64,000 nt of DNA from Dreissena polymorpha (GCF_020536995.1 NC_068356.1:83089183-83153182); one strand, 5' to 3'; shown: positions 10,990 to 22,651, numbered from the stretch's first letter. The notes: generated from the sequence alone by a model not told the origin. Made by a program: numbers and translations.

Positions 10990-11652
10990 TCAAAATAAAA
11001 AATATGTACAGTAACTGTGAAAAGAACATAAATTCTTGGTAAGGAAATATATAATCTGAGATTTATTTATAATTTTAAAAATTACTTCCCTTGAAAAAAA
11101 TTGTCTCTAACAAATCTCTATTTTTAGTAGCAAATAATTAAAAGCCACTACCGTGACTGTATATTCACCACTCAAAATGTGCAGCTCCATGACATACATA
11201 TGCAAGCCAAATATCAAGTTGCAATGTTCAATATTGAATAATTATCTCCCTTTACAGCTTATTACTTCCCTTGGATTTGTATTTTTGACCTTAGACCTTG
11301 AAGGATGACCTTGACCTTTTACCACGATGTGTTTATCAGAAACACAATGTCGCCTACTGCGCCGCTTTGATTTATTTAACAAAAATATATAATTTGGCAG
11401 GTCAGATAATTATGTCCATTTAAAGCTTATTACTTCCCATGGATTTGTTTTTTCGACCCCGTGACCTAGTTTTTGACCCGGCATGACCCATATTCGAACT
11501 TGACCTAGATATTGTCTACATACAACTTCTGACCAAGTTTGGTAAAGATCGGATAAAAACTATTTGAATTAGAGAGCGGACACGAAAAGTGTGACAGACT
11601 GACGGACAGTGCGAAAACTATATACCCCCTTTTCTTCGAAAGGGGGCATAAA
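10990..11652 (+). mobile_element. Pearl-like repeats inside the TIR element
   Basis: Two adjoining pieces. The second (about 11323-11652) starts with a GTGTTT...AAACAC hairpin and ends gaaagggggcataaaaa. The same ends occur at 27300-27674 and 29994-30608. Both pieces contain ttacttccc and gaccttgacctt blocks. They are non-coding. Confidence 0.65.
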
Positions 11653-11802
11653 AACGAGAAAGAACGTCATTGATCGGTCGTTCATGGACTCGTTCTTGCC
11701 GATTGGTAGAATATATTGATGCATCGCGATCTGAAACTGATGCCGACCCGGTATTCAAGCTGACTTGCAAAAACTATATACCGAGCGTCTTTGTGGTCTT
11801 TG

Positions 11803-12164
11803 TGGTGCGATGGTCGAGTGGTTATACTCTGGTCTACCATTCCAGAGGTCCGCGGTTCAATTCCCGGCCGGGGCACTGGAAATTTCAGAAATGCTTCGAG
11901 GGTTTCCCACCCAACTAGAGATGTACTGGTATGAAACCCAGGTAATGCTCGCGTGTATTGGTGCTATACACTGAGCACGTAACAGAACCAAGGGATCTAT
12001 TCGCAAAGAGCAAGGGTATCGCACCCGGATTCCTTGAATCCCAATACTGTCTCACCTGCTTGCTGTCTCTTCAGCAAAACCAAAGGACCCCATTGGAAAT
12101 AAGTGCTTGCACTTTCATGGGTTATCTTTGACTGCAAGGTCAAAAGAAATACATACATACATAA
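11803..12164 (+). mobile_element. tRNA-derived SINE
   Basis: The head is tRNA-like: box A near 11808 (gatggtcgagtggttata) and box B near 11855 (ggttcaattcc), i.e. an internal RNA polymerase III promoter. A conserved body of about 290 bases follows and ends in an (ATAC)n-type tail, aaatacatacatacat, near 12164. This looks like a common molluscan SINE. It lies within the 5.7-kb element, upstream of the main reading frames. Confidence 0.8.
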
Positions 12165-12179
12165 ATTGAACAATTAAGC

Positions 12180-14449
12180 GTATTTGTTGAAGGTCGTGTC
12201 AATACAACACGTTTGAAAAATAGGATATTGGCTGCCTTACCAGATTTACAAGACCATAAGCAAAGGGGAGATGTTCTTTTAGTTTTTAAAGAAGATATTT
12301 GCGAAGTTCTCAAGCAGGCAACATCTTGTAATTACGATGATGAAGGTTTTATCTTAGCAAAAGCAGCCAAGATAGCGAGAAGAGATATGCTGAATACTAA
12401 GTATCGATTTACAGGAACATTCAATTAACTCTGCCAACAAGAATCAGTTGCACAAACTTTTCTTTCATTAGTTAGAATGATCTTAAGAGGACCCAGCATT
12501 GAGATCATTCTAGTAATGTTGTCGAATCGCAATCAATACTAACCATTTCTTAGCTATTACAGTTCAACTGTGCAATACGTCGTCGAAAATATGCAGATGC
12601 AATTTACCAATCTTCAGATAGAGAGCCTCCATTGCCAATATACTTAGGAATGGATATCCACGCACAAACAAGACAAAATGATCTTGTTGATAAACTTTTC
12701 AGTTTAGGACTCAGCATATCATATGACAGAGTGATGAATATATCGACAGCTATGGGAAATTCTATTTTTGACAGATTTCAAAATGATGATGTTGTGTGTC
12801 CAGTGAAACTTCGTGGCAATATTTTTACAACCAGAGCAGTTGATAATATTGACCAAAATCCAAGCTCCAATACAGCTAAAGGATCATTGTATGGAAATGC
12901 GATTTTTCTATTTCAACACCCAGAAGTTGAAAACCTAGGTACTGACAGAGAAGGGATCTTTATCAATGAAAACCTGAAAAGAGACAATATAAAACCATAA
13001 CCAGAAAGATACTCAAGTGTACCACCTGTCATTCTCCCGAAGGAGCCAGCTGCTGTACCATTTCTGGAAGGATCATTGATGATCCATTCAGACCATTTCA
13101 ATGATGCACAAGACTTAGAGTATAGGTATATCTTATGTGTAGAGCTTATAATTTATATAAAAGCATGTAATATAAAAATAACACTAGCGCATACAACTTC
13201 ATATATTTGCTTAGTAGCCATTTCGCACACGAATACAAACATACATTTTATATCTATGTAGCACTTACCATTGCTTTGATAATTCAATTCTGGATCTAGC
13301 ATCAAACTTAAGATTTTCTATCTGAACATATTCATGCTTATATGTAGGCATAATTGTGCTTAATCTTTATCATGTACGCCAGGAGATCGAACAAGGTGAT
13401 GATAGAGACAATGATACAATGACATGGTCTGCCTTCCATGCAAATTTATCTCAAGAGTAATTTGGTTAAGGCCATTTCTTTGGACATAAGTTCCCTATTA
13501 CCCTTGTTTCAGGAAGAGGCAAAGTCTGCTGCAATAATTCGGCACTCAATGACTATTATCAAAGAGAGTGTCAATTTTCCTAATCCAGGACAAATACCTG
13601 TTATGGCATGTGGTTATGGCATGTGTTCAGCCACTTTATGCCCTAGCCAAAAACATAATTAAGTTACATTCAATGGATTTGGCCTGAGAGAATCTTATTG
13701 TAGTGATGTTTGGTGGTCTTCACATAGAGATTGCTGCTTTGAGAACGATTGGGGATTGGCTACAGGATAGTGGCTGGGTGAATGCGTTATGTCAGTCTAA
13801 TGTTGCATCTGCCGGTACAGCAGACTCATTCCTTATGTCATCACATGTAACTAGAACCCGACATGCCTTTTCTTCCATGCCTTTAGTGGCTGAGACCAAT
13901 TGTCGTCCTTTTCTAATCGTGGAAAGAAGACTGCATGGGAAACATGGTCCGTCTTTGATGAGGTAACTACAGATTTCGAATCATTGAGTTATGAGCCAGA
14001 TATCTTTAGCATCAATGAATGTACTTCAAACATTGAACGTTTTGTTGTATTGTTGTATGACAGGAGCAGTGAGTGCATTACCGTAGATGAGGCAAGAAAA
14101 GATCGTTTTTACTCGAAAAGGGCGTGCAATCGATAATATCCCACCAAGCTCTGCCGCGTTACACCAACACATCAAGAGAGCGGCTTACCAGGCAGGATTT
14201 TGCTGGGGACAGTCACTTAACAAACAACAAGAGCCCCAACCACCTAGCTCCTGGGGTTGGAAGCGCAACAAAGATGGAATGTGGGAACCTTTCTGGTCAA
14301 CCTTCCAGCAAGCTTCCGAGTCTTGTGCTGAACTTATCAGATGTGGATGCAAAAGTGAAAATGGTTGCCGAGGACGTTGCAAGTGTGTTAAAGCAGCTTT
14401 GAGCTGCACAACTCTATGTAAATGTGGAGGGCAATGTGATAGGGAATGA
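12180..14449 (+). pseudogene. Decayed gene of an uncharacterised CXC-tailed, TE-borne family
   Basis: Blocks in order: GRVNTTRLKNRILAALPDLQ (12190); REPPLPIYLGMDIHAQTRQN (12620); AVDNIDQNPSSNTAKGSLYG (12838); LLPLFQEEAKSAAIIRHSMT (13500); GGLHIEIAALRTIGDWLQDS then VASAGTADSFLMSSHVTRTR (13706); ERFVVLLYDRSSE (14035); and a C-terminal CGCKSENGCRGRCKC plus CTTLCKCGGQC module ending at 14449. The tail resembles tesmin/TSO1-type CXC metal-binding motifs. From memory, similar proteins recur as uncharacterised multi-copy genes in cnidarians, fish and molluscs; I cannot name the enzyme. An acceptor (ttacag at about 12553) and gaps suggest introns. Stops, frame changes and an apparent deletion of roughly 200 codons between the TRTRHAF block and 13930 mark it as inactive. 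Confidence 0.7.
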
Positions 14450-14629
14450 ATACATTTACTTTTACGTTGGACTTGACAATAAATGTGTATTTGATGATGT
14501 ACATGTGATCTAAGTTGTTTACGGATAGTGAACTCTTAATTAACCAAAATTTGTTTCAAAAACTATTCAAATGATACCAATCATTTGCTATTGTTATTTG
14601 TTTGCAGTGTATGTTTCAGACGGATCGTT

Positions 14630-15896
14630 AACAAGAGCATCAGCTGTCAGAAGACAGGGCGCTCGACTATTTGAGTGCTTGACAGTATAACGTAAGCCAT
14701 CATGGGAAAATTGTTCATATTCAATAAGGTCAAGGTAATATAGTCATATTCTAAGTGGAAGAGGACAATAATGGAAACATATTGATCGCTTATGTTTTAA
14801 AGAAGTTCTACTTTATAGACGATTCTGAGTTCAGGTATATTTTCCACAATCTATTGAACATTTGTAAGAGCATAAAACAAAGTATTAAAATTTTATTTCA
14901 AGTTTGATAATAATAGCTTGGGTGGGATGGTCCTTCAACAAGAGCTGTCAGAGGACAGCGCGCTCGACTATTCGAGTGCTTGACAGTAGAACGTAAGCCA
15001 TCATGGGGAAATTGTTCGTAGTCAATAATTTATTAGACGATCTTTCAAAAATAAAAGAAGGAAAAAAAAAAAAATTTTTTTTGGGGGGGGGGAGGGGGAT
15101 TGAGAGGGATGTATAATAAGGGGTGTGGTCATTTATTAGACGATCTTTCAAAAATAAAAAAATAAAAACAAATTTATTTTTTTGGGGGGTGGGGGTGGGG
15201 GATGGTTGAGAGGGGGTATAATGTGGGGTGTGGTCATTTATTAGATGATCTTTCAAAAATAAAAAAAAGGAAAAATAAAATTGGGGGGGGGAGGGGAGGA
15301 GGAGGGCACGGATTCTGGGTTGGGGCGTGAGGTATTGTTTGAGTAAAATCCATTGTGGTATTCAGGTAAGTGTTGTTTTGTCAAAGTATTACTAAAATCT
15401 GATCATAAATAAAGAAGTTATGGCAATTTAAGCAAAATGTTCAATTATCTAAGTATAAAAGGGGCCATAATTCTGTCAAAATGCTTGATTCAGTGGTCGG
15501 CTCTTGTTTATAGGTTGGGGTCATGTTGGTAATTAAGTATGCAAAATATAAAAGCAATATGTCAAAGGACATAGGAAATATTTGGGGTAGTACGCAAACT
15601 TTAACATAGATTTATCAATAATATGCATATTCTAAATATAAAAGGGGCAATAATTCTGTAAAAATGCTTGATACAGTGGTCTGCTCTTCTTGATAGGTTG
15701 GGGTCATGTTGGTAAACAAGTATGCAAAATATAAAAGCAATATGTCAAGGGACATTGAAAATATTTGGGGTAGTACGCAAACTTTAACATGTGCACGCTC
15801 ACGCAAACGCCAACGGCAACGGACACGGCAACGCCGACGCCGGGGTGAGTAGGATAGCTCCACTATATATATTTCATATATAATAGTCGAGCTAAA
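14630..15896 (+). mobile_element. Pearl-like composite element with ACAAGAG hairpin end
   Basis: Two related starts: AACAAGAGCATCAGCTGTC near 14630 and AACAAGAGCTGTC near 14936, the latter followed by a GCTGTC...GACAGC hairpin. The core has three units of about 115 bases with poly-A/poly-G runs (15030-15300) and two of about 175 bases (15430-15790). The 3' end reads agtcgagctaaaa near 15895. An inverted relative is at 54067-55720. No gene. Confidence 0.65.
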
Positions 15897-16290
15897 ATGT
15901 TCAAGACAGTTTAATATAATATTTTTCATTGATTTTGACAAATGTGGCTAGAATTTCATATTTCAAGATGGCCGCCATTTAATTTGATCATATTTATTTT
16001 TAATTTGGTTTTTGATAACATTGATAAGGTCATTTGCATGGTAAATACAATATTTCAGGTCAGTTGATACACTAATAAAATGTTGATGAATTTTTAAATG
16101 TATTTTTTTTTGGAAATTTGACGGCCGCTATTTTAAAATGGCCACCATACCCCTATATGCAAATTTTTGAGAGTGGGTTCATATCTGATATTGTTCAGTA
16201 TGCTCTTAGCTAGTATTCTGCAAATTGTCATGCTTTTATCACATCTTGAACAATTCTGGTGAAAATCTGCACAAATCGACTGGACTATTA

Positions 16291-17265
16291 CTGAATTTGG
16301 CTACGAAGGTGTAACACTACACTACACGGGTAATATATCTAGAGCAATAAAGGCAAATAATAATCAAGGACTCAAATCTCACAACCATTTATTGTCTATT
16401 TTAATTTTTTAGCAAAGTGAAGCTAAATGGTAAAACAAATCTTTCTCTGTTTGACTCCTTAGCTGTACCAATTATTGTATATGCATCTGAAATATCTGAG
16501 GAATCTTCAATATTGATGAAGGTGACACACTTCAGTTTACATTTTGTAAAACGATTCTCGGTGTACGCTCATAGACGTCTAATGCCCGTGTGCGGCGAAC
16601 AAGGCTGATTTCCTCTCTCTACTATAAGCAAACAACGTGAACTTAGTTATTGGGTTGAAATCAAGCAATATCCTGATTCTCTTATGCACAGTTTATAACG
16701 AACAATGCTATCGTTACAATGGTGTTATAAGAGATAATACTTGTAAAAACACAACGCTGTTGGGAGAATTTGTGGAACAACAATTAGAACAACTAGGACA
16801 CGGATTTTTATTCAATCATTTAATTAACAATTTAAATAATTGTAATGAAATTAACCAGACAATAAATTTATCAAAAAGTGGCACAAAACAATTTATAACC
16901 AACCGAAACTAGAATACTTAAGAATGTTTAAGACTGAATTCGCGTACGAACAATCATTAGATTGCATTAATAGTAAAAATCATAAACAACATTTATCAAT
17001 ATTAAGACTTTGTTCTCATAAATTGAGAGATTGGTAGATATACATACCCAGAAATGTACGCAAATGTAAACTATGTAACACAAACAGTGTAGGATCTGAA
17101 TATTACTTCTCTTTAACTTGCCCAATCTATAATGATCTGCGAACAAAATATTATATTCGACCACTGGCCAAATGTAGTGAAATTAAAAAAACAACACTAC
17201 CTTATCAAAATTATTGTCACTAATTGTTTTTTCCAGATTCATTACTGATGCCATGAAATTTTGTT
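16291..17265 (+). pseudogene. LINE reverse-transcriptase C-terminal part, resuming after the TIR element
   Basis: Directly after the element's right end the frame reads TEFGYEGVTLHYTGNISRAI, the EFKYLG..F.YTGNF motif of LINE RT thumb regions. It is followed by LSLFDSLAVPIIVYASEI (the LFDTL..P.LLYGCE motif) and at about 16690 by YNEQCYRYNGVIRDNTCKN. Frame changes follow to about 17265. This is the 3' part of the copy begun at 10030. The reading breaks mark it as dead. Confidence 0.75.
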
Positions 17266-18012
17266 AGGAAAATTTCAAGCATTTGCTGCTTCTTAAATTA
17301 AAATTGTATGAACCACAACACATATAGTCAATCAAGTACAGGGAGCATGCTTTGAACAGTCTGATGGCCCATACCAAATATCAGGCTATTTGATTTATTA
17401 TTACTATAATAAATTAATGAGATGTATATTTGAACCGCCAGATTTTACCACATGGGCATGATTGAGCAAACAAAGTCGAGGACCGCTAAACTATATTACA
17501 TACAAAATATTAAATCCCTTGCCCTTACTATGGCAAGTTTCGACCCGTTGGACAGGATTTGAACAAACATACAATAGGATCACTTTACGATGTTATACAC
17601 CAAAAAACACCATGAAACTATCGGTAAGAGAAGGTTTTAATGCTATTCACACTTGTCTATGTTTATTATATGACCAATGGGACGTGCCCGTTTTTGCACC
17701 AGGGTTATTATTTCGACAAATTTTGTACATGACCTCTATCTTATGTTTCATATTTAATATCTAAGCTCTATGACTTGTAATTTCAGACCTGACGATTTTT
17801 AAAGTAATGTTATATTTGCAACAATATAAATCATGTGACCACTTAGTACTGGACCTCTATCTGATGTTTCATTATATATATCAAACTCTTTGACTTGTGG
17901 TTTCAGAGGGGGTTTTAAAGCTATGTACTATAACAATAATGTTACCACTAGAATGTGGCAAGTTTTAAATCTCGGCACATGATTTGACTAATCCAAGTAC
18001 ATGACAACTGGA
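17266..18012. repeat. Degenerate bivalve repeat
   Basis: Imperfect units of about 140-150 bases with ccagattttaccacatgggc and gacctctatctgatgtttca-type cores, related to 5500-6340. The part from about 17838 is the start of duplicated unit A and matches 27065-27235. Confidence 0.6.
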
Positions 18013-18349
18013 CTGAAACTGAAACTTGAGCATTTGATTGAATGCCTATTTCTACGAATAAACATATTCAATGGCGTTGTTCAATAAAAATAAAAAATCT
18101 AAACACAAATAAAAAAACATACAAAGGTACATCACCTATTACCTTAAAAATATGCAAAAAATCTCCGAAAAAGTATGTCTTAAGTCGTTTTTTGAAAGTG
18201 TCTATTGAAGAACATTGTCTTAAACTCAAAGGTAGGTTGTTCCATAGTTTTGGACCTACAGTACTGAAGCTTCTATCACTAAATGATCTTTTCTTGTTGA
18301 AAGGTACATTAAAGCAGCCTATTGATGATGCTGATGATCTAAGATTACG

Positions 18350-19477
18350 TTAAGAAATCGGAGTGGATAGAAGTACGGTCAAATAGGCAGATGCATTACC
18401 AATGAAACAGTTATACATGTATGTAAGAATTTTGAATTCGATTCTAGTCTTGATTTGCAGCCAGTGCAGGTCATGAAGTGATTGTTTTGAACTGTCACTT
18501 TTTCTACGGCTCAAAACCAATTTTGCGCACATATTTTGAATACGCTGTAATTTTGTCAATTCACTCTGGGAGATGCCGTACAAAATAACGTTGCAATAGT
18601 CCAAATGGGAAATGACTAAAGAAAGAACTAGTGTTTCTGTGGCGTCTTCTGTTAAGTATTTACGAATGTTTTTTATATTGAAATAATTCAACATTGCAGA
18701 TCTACACTTTCTCTTAACGTGTTCCTTAAAGTTCAGGGTTTCGTCCAAAAATGCGCCAAAATAGCTTATGCTACTTTGTCGCTTAATCTTGTCAACACAT
18801 ACATCAATGTCCTGAGTGTTACACTTATTTAATTGAGGGCAAATTCCAAACACTATGTATTCAGTTTTTGAAGCGTTCATTTTGAGCTTGTTACTGTTCG
18901 TCCAATTGTTTATTTCCTGTGCACAATCTTGGAGTTCGTTGACGGCTTCAGTTTCTTCCGATAGAATCGGCTTGAAACGTTTGCTGGCAGTATGGTCGTC
19001 TGCGAAGCCATAGACAGAAATGGAAGGGGGTACTATGTCAAAAATTGTTCCTGCATAGGTGAGGTAGAGCCAAGGACCCAAACAACTTCCTTGTGAGACA
19101 CTGCATTTCAACTCACGTGGTTTTGACATGCATCCGTTCACACTTACACAACAACTTCGCGTCCGAAAGTGTGAGTCCACCCAGTCCAGCGCCACACCCC
19201 AAACGCCATCTTGACTTTTCAAGACATCTAAGAGTATTTCATGATCTACGGTGTCGAAAGCAGCACTAAGGTCTAGTGCAATGAGTGCTGTTACCTCTTG
19301 GTTTTCCATAGCAGCTAGGAGATCATTGACAAGTCTAAGCAATGCCGACTCACAAGAGTGATATTGTCTGTAAGCAGACTGGTTCTTTGGGAGAAGATCA
19401 TTTTCACTAACATGTTTGTTTAATCTATAGAGTGCTGATTTTTCAATTAATTTTGACAGAAATGGCAAATTACTCAC
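18350..19477 (-). pseudogene. LINE reverse transcriptase
   Basis: About 375 open codons: SNLPFLSKLIEK, the QSAYRQYHSCESALLRLVND motif, ALDLSAAFDTVDHEILL (first catalytic Asp), SVSQGSCLGPWLY, and GFADDHTA (the FADD catalytic box, intact). It ends LSTPIS with a stop; the usual tail (RSFSTVGPKLWNNLPLSLRQ) continues beyond it in the same orientation to about 18200, so the stop is premature. The type resembles CR1/L2-group LINEs common in marine invertebrates. Confidence 0.8.
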
Positions 19478-19497
19478 TGGTCTGTAATTTGAAAAGG

Positions 19498-20262
19498 TCA
19501 GTACAAGGCCGGCTTTTTTAACAGCGGTCTAACTACCGCCTGTTTCCACTTCGCAGGGAATACACCTTGTGCTAAGGAAAGGTTTACTAATTTAGAAATG
19601 GTTGGAAGAAGCTCGTTCAAAAACAACTTTAACACTTTTGTCAGTAAGATATAAATTTCGCAGGACTTTGTTTGTAATTGATTTATTAGCTTTCTGATCT
19701 CATCTTCTGTGAGTTTTTGAAAAGTTCCAAACTGTGTGACCTGTTTCGCAATCGGCATGTAGTTGTCAAAATCTTTAAGATTCTCTCGGATTGTCTTTAT
19801 TTTCTGTATAAAGTGATCAGCAAATGTGTCAGCTAAAGTATTTTCATTTGGAACAGTTGGAAACGGGTTCTTAGACTTGCTTCCCGTAAGCTCCGATACA
19901 AATTTGTACAGCTTTTTGGAATCGCCTTTAGATTCAAGTACTTTCTGGCTGAGTGTCAATTGCTTTTCGTGCTTTAATTCACAGTGATATTTATGAAGCG
20001 ACACTTTGTAGTTTTCATAGTCTTGTGGTTTACGATATTTTCGCCAAATTTTTTTCTGACCTACGTAAAAGTCGCTTTAAGTGAAGAATATTCTTACTGA
20101 ACCACGGTTTTGGGGATCAAAAATTTGCATTTTTTCTTTTATATGAGCATGTTTATCCAGAAGTCCCCCGATTTCATCCTCAAACTGATGGACATAAGTT
20201 TCAACAGAGTCAGATTCGATTGACACTTTGGCCAGATCACTACCAAATTCGGAATTATCCAT
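19498..20262 (-). pseudogene. LINE linker between endonuclease and RT
   Basis: Two frame pieces (20262-20077 and 20004-19498). The latter includes KVLESKGDSKKLYKFVSELT, typical of the pre-RT linker, and ends FPAKWKQAVVRPLLKKP, RT motif 1. A frame change separates it from the main RT frame just beyond 19498. Confidence 0.7.
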
Positions 20263-20463
20263 GTCTTTGAAGTTTCTAAAAACTACAGTTTTGCTGATTA
20301 TATTTTATTTTTTCACTTTCGTTACTATTTTGATAGCACAGTGATCAGAGATGAAAGGGCCAGGTTCACAAGAAAGTAATTCTACACCGTTTGCAAGTTC
20401 AGTTATCACTAGGTCAAGACTATGGCCATGTACATGTGTAGGTAAATTTACATGTTGTTTCAA

Positions 20464-21417
20464 TCAAAGGGCAAATAAACAGTTATTGAATTCTGAAATT
20501 GCATTACTATCTTCATTTATGTGCAAATTGAAATCGCCCATGACCAAAAGGTTTGAATAATTTGCGACAATGTCTTCTAGAAACTGAAAGAAATTGCTCA
20601 CAAACTGTACAGGTGTAGCCAAGGATGGAGGTCTGTAAACACCAACACAAGTTATGGTAATGTTTTTAAAAATCAGCTGCCAAACTCCGTACTCAAAGCT
20701 TTGGGTTATGCCTGATACAATTTTACGCATGTTAACACTACTTTTGCATGTCAGAGCAACACCACTCCCTATCTTATTTCTTCGATTTGCAACACTAATT
20801 TTATAACCATTTTGACTCAAATCTGATGTTTCGAAATAATGTTGTTTTTGGTCTGAATACCAGGTCTCAGTTAAAAGAGCAAAATCAGTTTTGTCTTCAC
20901 GGAGCAAATGACCAACGAGTACATCTTTCCTGACTAATGAACGGCAATTTAAAGTCAGACAGGTAACATTCTCTGTAAAATTGTTAAGATTATTGCATCG
21001 TTTGGGGTATATCAAATTTGAAATATTTACACCAATTTGTCCTCTATTTCTTTTGTGAAGAGTGTATCCTTTTGCCCCTGACCAGGTTCTTCTAAAGTTC
21101 AGTATACCTAAGCCTTTTAATCTGGCTAAAACTTGTTGTTCAGGCTTAATCCATTGTCTAGGTAGTGAGCGAAAACTCATCAGCTCACTTGCGGTATATG
21201 ATAATCCATCTGAGCCCCCAGGGCAATACGTGTTTTTATGTTTTGGAAAAGTGTGCACCCAGTTACAACACAAATCTTTGTTATTGTCTAATTGTTTTAG
21301 ACGCAAATACTTTGTAAACACAATTAAAAGTCCAAAAACAACGTTGATATTCATGATGCACACATATTTAATATTATTCACAGCAAAAATGAAGTCAGTA
21401 CAATGTCTTTTTCTCAC
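20464..21417 (-). pseudogene. LINE endonuclease domain (APE type)
   Basis: An open stretch of about 317 codons. The endonuclease begins near residue 150 (LTLNCRSLVRKDVLVGHLLR), with FALLTETWYSD holding the catalytic Glu, GVYRPPS, and MGDFNLHI (the GDFN motif) near the end. The first 150 residues include a hydrophobic segment. The SDH-type C-terminal end is off frame, so the domain is interrupted before it completes. In a working LINE this domain nicks target DNA. The RT follows at 20004-18350. Confidence 0.75.
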
Positions 21418-21485
21418 ACAAAATCAAATATTTGTAAGAGAATACGATTTAGCATCCCAACACATTCGGCGCCTGAATACTAAAA

Positions 21486-22102
21486 CAATGTTATATGCAA
21501 AATATTAAACCCGTGACCCCTATGGTTTTCGAAAGAAAATAGCAAAAAAAGCTCTGGTGAACTACATATTAAGCAAACCGGGAGATTTGAACAACTTTAA
21601 AAGAAGGTCACCCACGGTTTATTCCTGTGAAGTTCCGTTAAATTCTGCAGAACGGCTAAGGAAGAGAAGTCTTTTGAATGGAGTTTACGGCCAACACACA
21701 AAGGACAATAATGCGGTCCTAAACACCGCGCCATTTTGATTGCAAGATAGAGCTAAAAACACACACAAGTCAATCATACTACATATATGACATAATTCAT
21801 TTAGATAGAGTGGTAATTTACAAAGATATTATTATCAAGGATAAATCATTACGATTTAAGGCTGAATCATACATTTTGTCAACATACAAAAACTGTATAT
21901 ATTGTCATCTATATACCTAAACCGGTGCATAGTTTTCCTTTTATTTTAATAATGTTATCATCAGATTTGTGCATAGTGTCATATGTTTCTTTAATTATCA
22001 TTATTTTATCATCAGATTGCTATCACACAGCAAATGCTTTCGGAAGATGGCTTTGTTACCAAACATGGTTAATGATTGATTATGACACTGTGTCCACCTT
22101 AT
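21486..22102. other. Duplicated non-coding block and 3' flank of the RING exon
   Basis: 21550-21868 is shared with 27675-27985 in unit B. It includes a 60-codon plus-strand frame (MNYILSKPGDLNNF...) open in both copies, but the changes between copies alter protein as often as not, so coding is not supported. A minus-strand AATAAA at 21940-21945 is a candidate poly(A) signal for the RING exon, about 160 bases after its stop. Confidence 0.5.
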
Positions 22103-22257
22103 TTAAGAATCAATATAGACCTTCATTCTGTCTTTTATCACTTTTCTGCAAAGATGACATTTATCCAAACGTCCGGCACATTCCATGCAGCTTGCGTGGC
22201 CACAATCGATAAAAACGCAGTCAACGTCATGACTATCGTCAAAACAAATCTTGCAAA
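22103..22257 (-). CDS. C-terminal RING-HC finger exon
   Basis: After a strong minus-strand acceptor (CTTCTTTGTTCACAG, ending at 22258) the frame reads CKICFDDSHDVDCVFIDCGH then ASCMECAGRLDKCHLC, ending KVYIDS and a stop. The eight ligands fit C-x2-C-x13-C-x-H-x2-C-x2-C-x6-C-x2-C, a C3HC4 RING like the C-terminal RINGs of IAP- and MEX-type ubiquitin ligases, which recruit E2 enzymes. It lies about 400 bases downstream of the tandem LRAT-like frame on the same strand and is probably its last exon. The phase needed (one base from the upstream exon) does not fit the strongest donor, so linkage is likely but unproven. Unit B lacks this exon. Confidence 0.65.
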
Positions 22258-22651
22258 CTGTGAACAAAGAAGTAACATCATAAAACATCAAATAAAGTAA
22301 AACAATGACATCGGAATACCAATTCATCATGTGTTGGTCGATGTATTCGTAATGTGTTCATGCACGTTTCGTTATAATTTGCTTCGTGAGTTTTGGTGGC
22401 CAAAACGTCCTGAATATTTTGGGGATAATATATGATGCAAGTTTATATATATTTATAACAAATTATGTTTTAAAAAATGTGCAAAATAACACATGCATAA
22501 CGTTCATCATAATGCATATGTGAGTCGGTCCATCAGCTTCACTCAACCAATCTTTTAAACACGCCAATTCCCATATTCAGTTATCGCTTGCTTCGTTTAC
22601 GCAACAGCGGTGGCCTAAAACATGAGTCAATATGTGACAAAAGATTAAAAT

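Larger units (their letters stand above)
10541..16287 (+). mobile_element. 5.7-kb TIR element carrying a CXC-tailed uncharacterised gene
   Basis: The left end (10541) begins TAGTCCAGTCGATTTGTG; the right end (16287) is its reverse complement. Similarity runs about 75 bases inward with small indels: ATTGTTCA, then TGATAAAAGCATG, then TTTGCAG are shared in order. Subterminal regions on both sides carry repeated ATGGCGGCC-like motifs. The flanks both read TTA (10538-10540 and 16288-16290), a possible 3-bp target duplication; a TA reading is also possible. Both sides are LINE coding sequence, so the element interrupted a LINE. Inside are one decayed, partly intron-containing gene (12180-14449), a SINE and pearl-like repeats. 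I recognise no named transposase or any viral gene. Confidence 0.75.
18013..21485 (-). mobile_element. CR1/L2-like LINE insertion in unit A
   Basis: Unit B preserves the uninterrupted site (ggactatggtatatgcaaaa at about 27231), so this block was inserted after the duplication. Minus-strand order is a hydrophobic leader, endonuclease, linker and reverse transcriptase. The 3' end near 18013 has a short TTTCAG repeat. Coding frames are broken in a few places. Confidence 0.8.

Noticed and set aside
10541-16287. Reading the 5.7-kb element as a Polinton or other virus-like element
   Set aside because: No polymerase B, capsid, integrase or packaging ATPase similarity is visible, and the terminal repeats and size fit a plain DNA transposon better.
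21557-21739. A 60-codon frame conserved in both duplicated units
   Set aside because: Changes between copies are not skewed to silent positions and the units are recent duplicates, so an open frame is expected by descent.
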